Below are positions 63,097-64,000 of a DNA stretch of 64,000 nt, one piece after another (positions within the stretch are counted from its first letter, which is position 1; each line of letters starts with the position of its first letter). The translations under genes were made by a program, and so were the position numbers. The DNA lies in the NCBI RefSeq assembly GCF_001598375.1, contig NZ_BCYV01000004.1, forward strand, positions 1-64,000. The letters run 5' to 3'. This DNA is from Novosphingobium capsulatum NBRC 12533 (GTDB lineage: Bacteria; Pseudomonadota; Alphaproteobacteria; Sphingomonadales; Sphingomonadaceae). The notes beneath the pieces are model-generated. The model did no database searches. It saw nothing but the letters and a program-made list of their open reading frames with translations, and was not told where the DNA came from.

Positions 63097-64000
63097 ATGG
63101 CCCTTGCCGACAAGGATCGCATCTTCACCAATCTCTACGGCTATCAGCCGTGGAACCTGGCTGCCGCCCAGGCGCGCGGCGATTGGGACAACACCAAGGA
63201 CCTGATCGCGCGCGGCCGTGACGCGATCATCCAGGAAATGAAGGACTCCGGCCTGCGTGGCCGTGGCGGTGCGGGCTTCCCCACCGGCATGAAGTGGTCG
63301 TTCATGCCCAAGGAATCCAAGGATGGCCGCCCCAGCTTTCTGGTGATCAACGCCGACGAATCCGAACCGGGTTCGTGCAAGGACCGCGAAATCATCCGCC
63401 ACGATCCGCACAAGCTGATCGAAGGCGCGCTGGTCGCCGGTTTCGCGATGGGCGCACGCGCGGCCTATATCTACATTCGCGGTGAATATATCCGCGAAGC
63501 CGAAACGCTGTTTGCCGCCGTGGCCGAAGCCTATGACGCTGGTCTGCTCGGCAAGAACGCTGCCGGTTCGGGCTATGATTTCGACGTCTTCGTCCATCGC
63601 GGCGCGGGTGCCTACATCTGCGGCGAAGAAACCGCGATGATCGAATCGCTCGAAGGCAAGAAGGGCCAGCCCCGCCTCAAGCCGCCGTTCCCGGCCGGCG
63701 CCGGCCTCTATGGCTGCCCGACCACGGTGAACAACGTGGAATCGATCGCGGTTGCCCCCACCATCCTGCGCCGTGGCGCGGCATGGTTCTCCAGCTTTGG
63801 CCGGGAGAACAACAAGGGCACCAAGCTGTTCCAGATCAGCGGGCACGTCGACAAGCCCTGCGTGGTCGAGGAAGAGATGTCGATCCCGTTCCGCGAGCTG
63901 ATCGAGAAGCATTGCGGTGGCATTCGCGGCGGTTGGGACAACCTGCTCGCCGTGATCCCGGGTGGTTCGTCGGTGCCGCTGGTGCCGGCGGCCGAGATCA
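63097..64000 (+). CDS. nuoF: NADH-quinone oxidoreductase subunit F, N-terminal part
   Basis: Cut by the right edge: 301 full codons are present of about 430 expected. It starts at ATG 63097, three bases after nuoE. FMN/NADH-binding motifs: [21 protein letters not shown] (residues ~53-73, Rossmann glycine-rich loop), [15 protein letters not shown] (FMN/NADH), and [30 protein letters not shown] (~186-215). The 4Fe-4S cysteines lie outside. It accepts hydride from NADH. Confidence 0.97.
   Translation, partial: MALADKDRIFTNLYGYQPWNLAAAQARGDWDNTKDLIARGRDAIIQEMKDSGLRGRGGAGFPTGMKWSFMPKESKDGRPSFLVINADESEPGSCKDREIIRHDPHKLIEGALVAGFAMGARAAYIYIRGEYIREAETLFAAVAEAYDAGLLGKNAAGSGYDFDVFVHRGAGAYICGEETAMIESLEGKKGQPRLKPPFPAGAGLYGCPTTVNNVESIAVAPTILRRGAAWFSSFGRENNKGTKLFQISGHVDKPCVVEEEMSIPFRELIEKHCGGIRGGWDNLLAVIPGGSSVPLVPAAEI

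Overview
This window is about 64 kb of GC-rich chromosome from an alphaproteobacterium, most likely a sphingomonad (order Sphingomonadales, probably Novosphingobium or a close relative). The basis is inference from gene content: an XrtA-type exosortase and exopolysaccharide cluster, HWE-type histidine kinases, a prepilin peptidase, RNase E with a long Ala/Glu-rich tail, and nuoABCDEF with small extra genes inside it. I found no tRNA, rRNA, CRISPR array, transposase, integrase or prophage gene, so this looks like vertically inherited chromosome and not a mobile island.

Layout. 1-3 kb: the start of a secreted Gly/Pro/Gln-rich protein, a flavin-binding protein of the pyridoxamine-phosphate-oxidase fold, a composite palindromic repeat, and the translation factor EttA. 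3.2-6.4 kb: a soluble three-PAS chemoreceptor overlapping a three-domain CheW protein. 6.6-14.7 kb: O-acetylhomoserine sulfhydrylase, an exported M28 peptidase, a DUF4118 histidine kinase, an M20 amidohydrolase, a LOV (blue-light) histidine kinase with a single-domain response regulator, and thioredoxin reductase.

14.7-36 kb is the centrepiece: a nearly uninterrupted exosortase A (XrtA) and exopolysaccharide locus. A leftward arm (FemAB-like acetyltransferase, acyl carrier protein, two alpha/beta hydrolases) diverges from a rightward arm (acyl-CoA ligase, PLP decarboxylase, export lipoprotein, chain-length determinant, tyrosine autokinase, outer-membrane protein, AAA ATPase, polysaccharide deacetylase, FemAB protein, glycosyltransferase, XrtA-EpsI fusion, glutamine amidotransferase). 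It is followed by a CHASE2-EAL c-di-GMP phosphodiesterase. The first group looks like an acyl/amine-building chemistry, the second like polymer assembly and export. No PEP-CTERM substrate protein is encoded in the window.

36-47 kb: a 500-base non-coding stretch with a strong terminator, zapE, a lone sdhB, an S9 peptidase, a membrane START-like protein, a MarR/GbsR regulator whose start codon lies in a 26-base perfect palindrome, and RNase E with a long leader. 46-56 kb: an N-acetylmuramoyl-L-alanine amidase and PBP1A (cell wall), a periplasmic peroxiredoxin, release factor 2 without the programmed frameshift, a nitronate-monooxygenase-like flavoprotein, and an ammonium-transporter homologue whose second pore histidine is replaced by glutamine. 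54.7-64 kb: a 2-hydroxyacid dehydrogenase, an SH3 protein, a thiolase, a prepilin peptidase, and the start of the respiratory complex I operon (nuoA to partial nuoF), with two small non-nuo genes between nuoD and nuoE.
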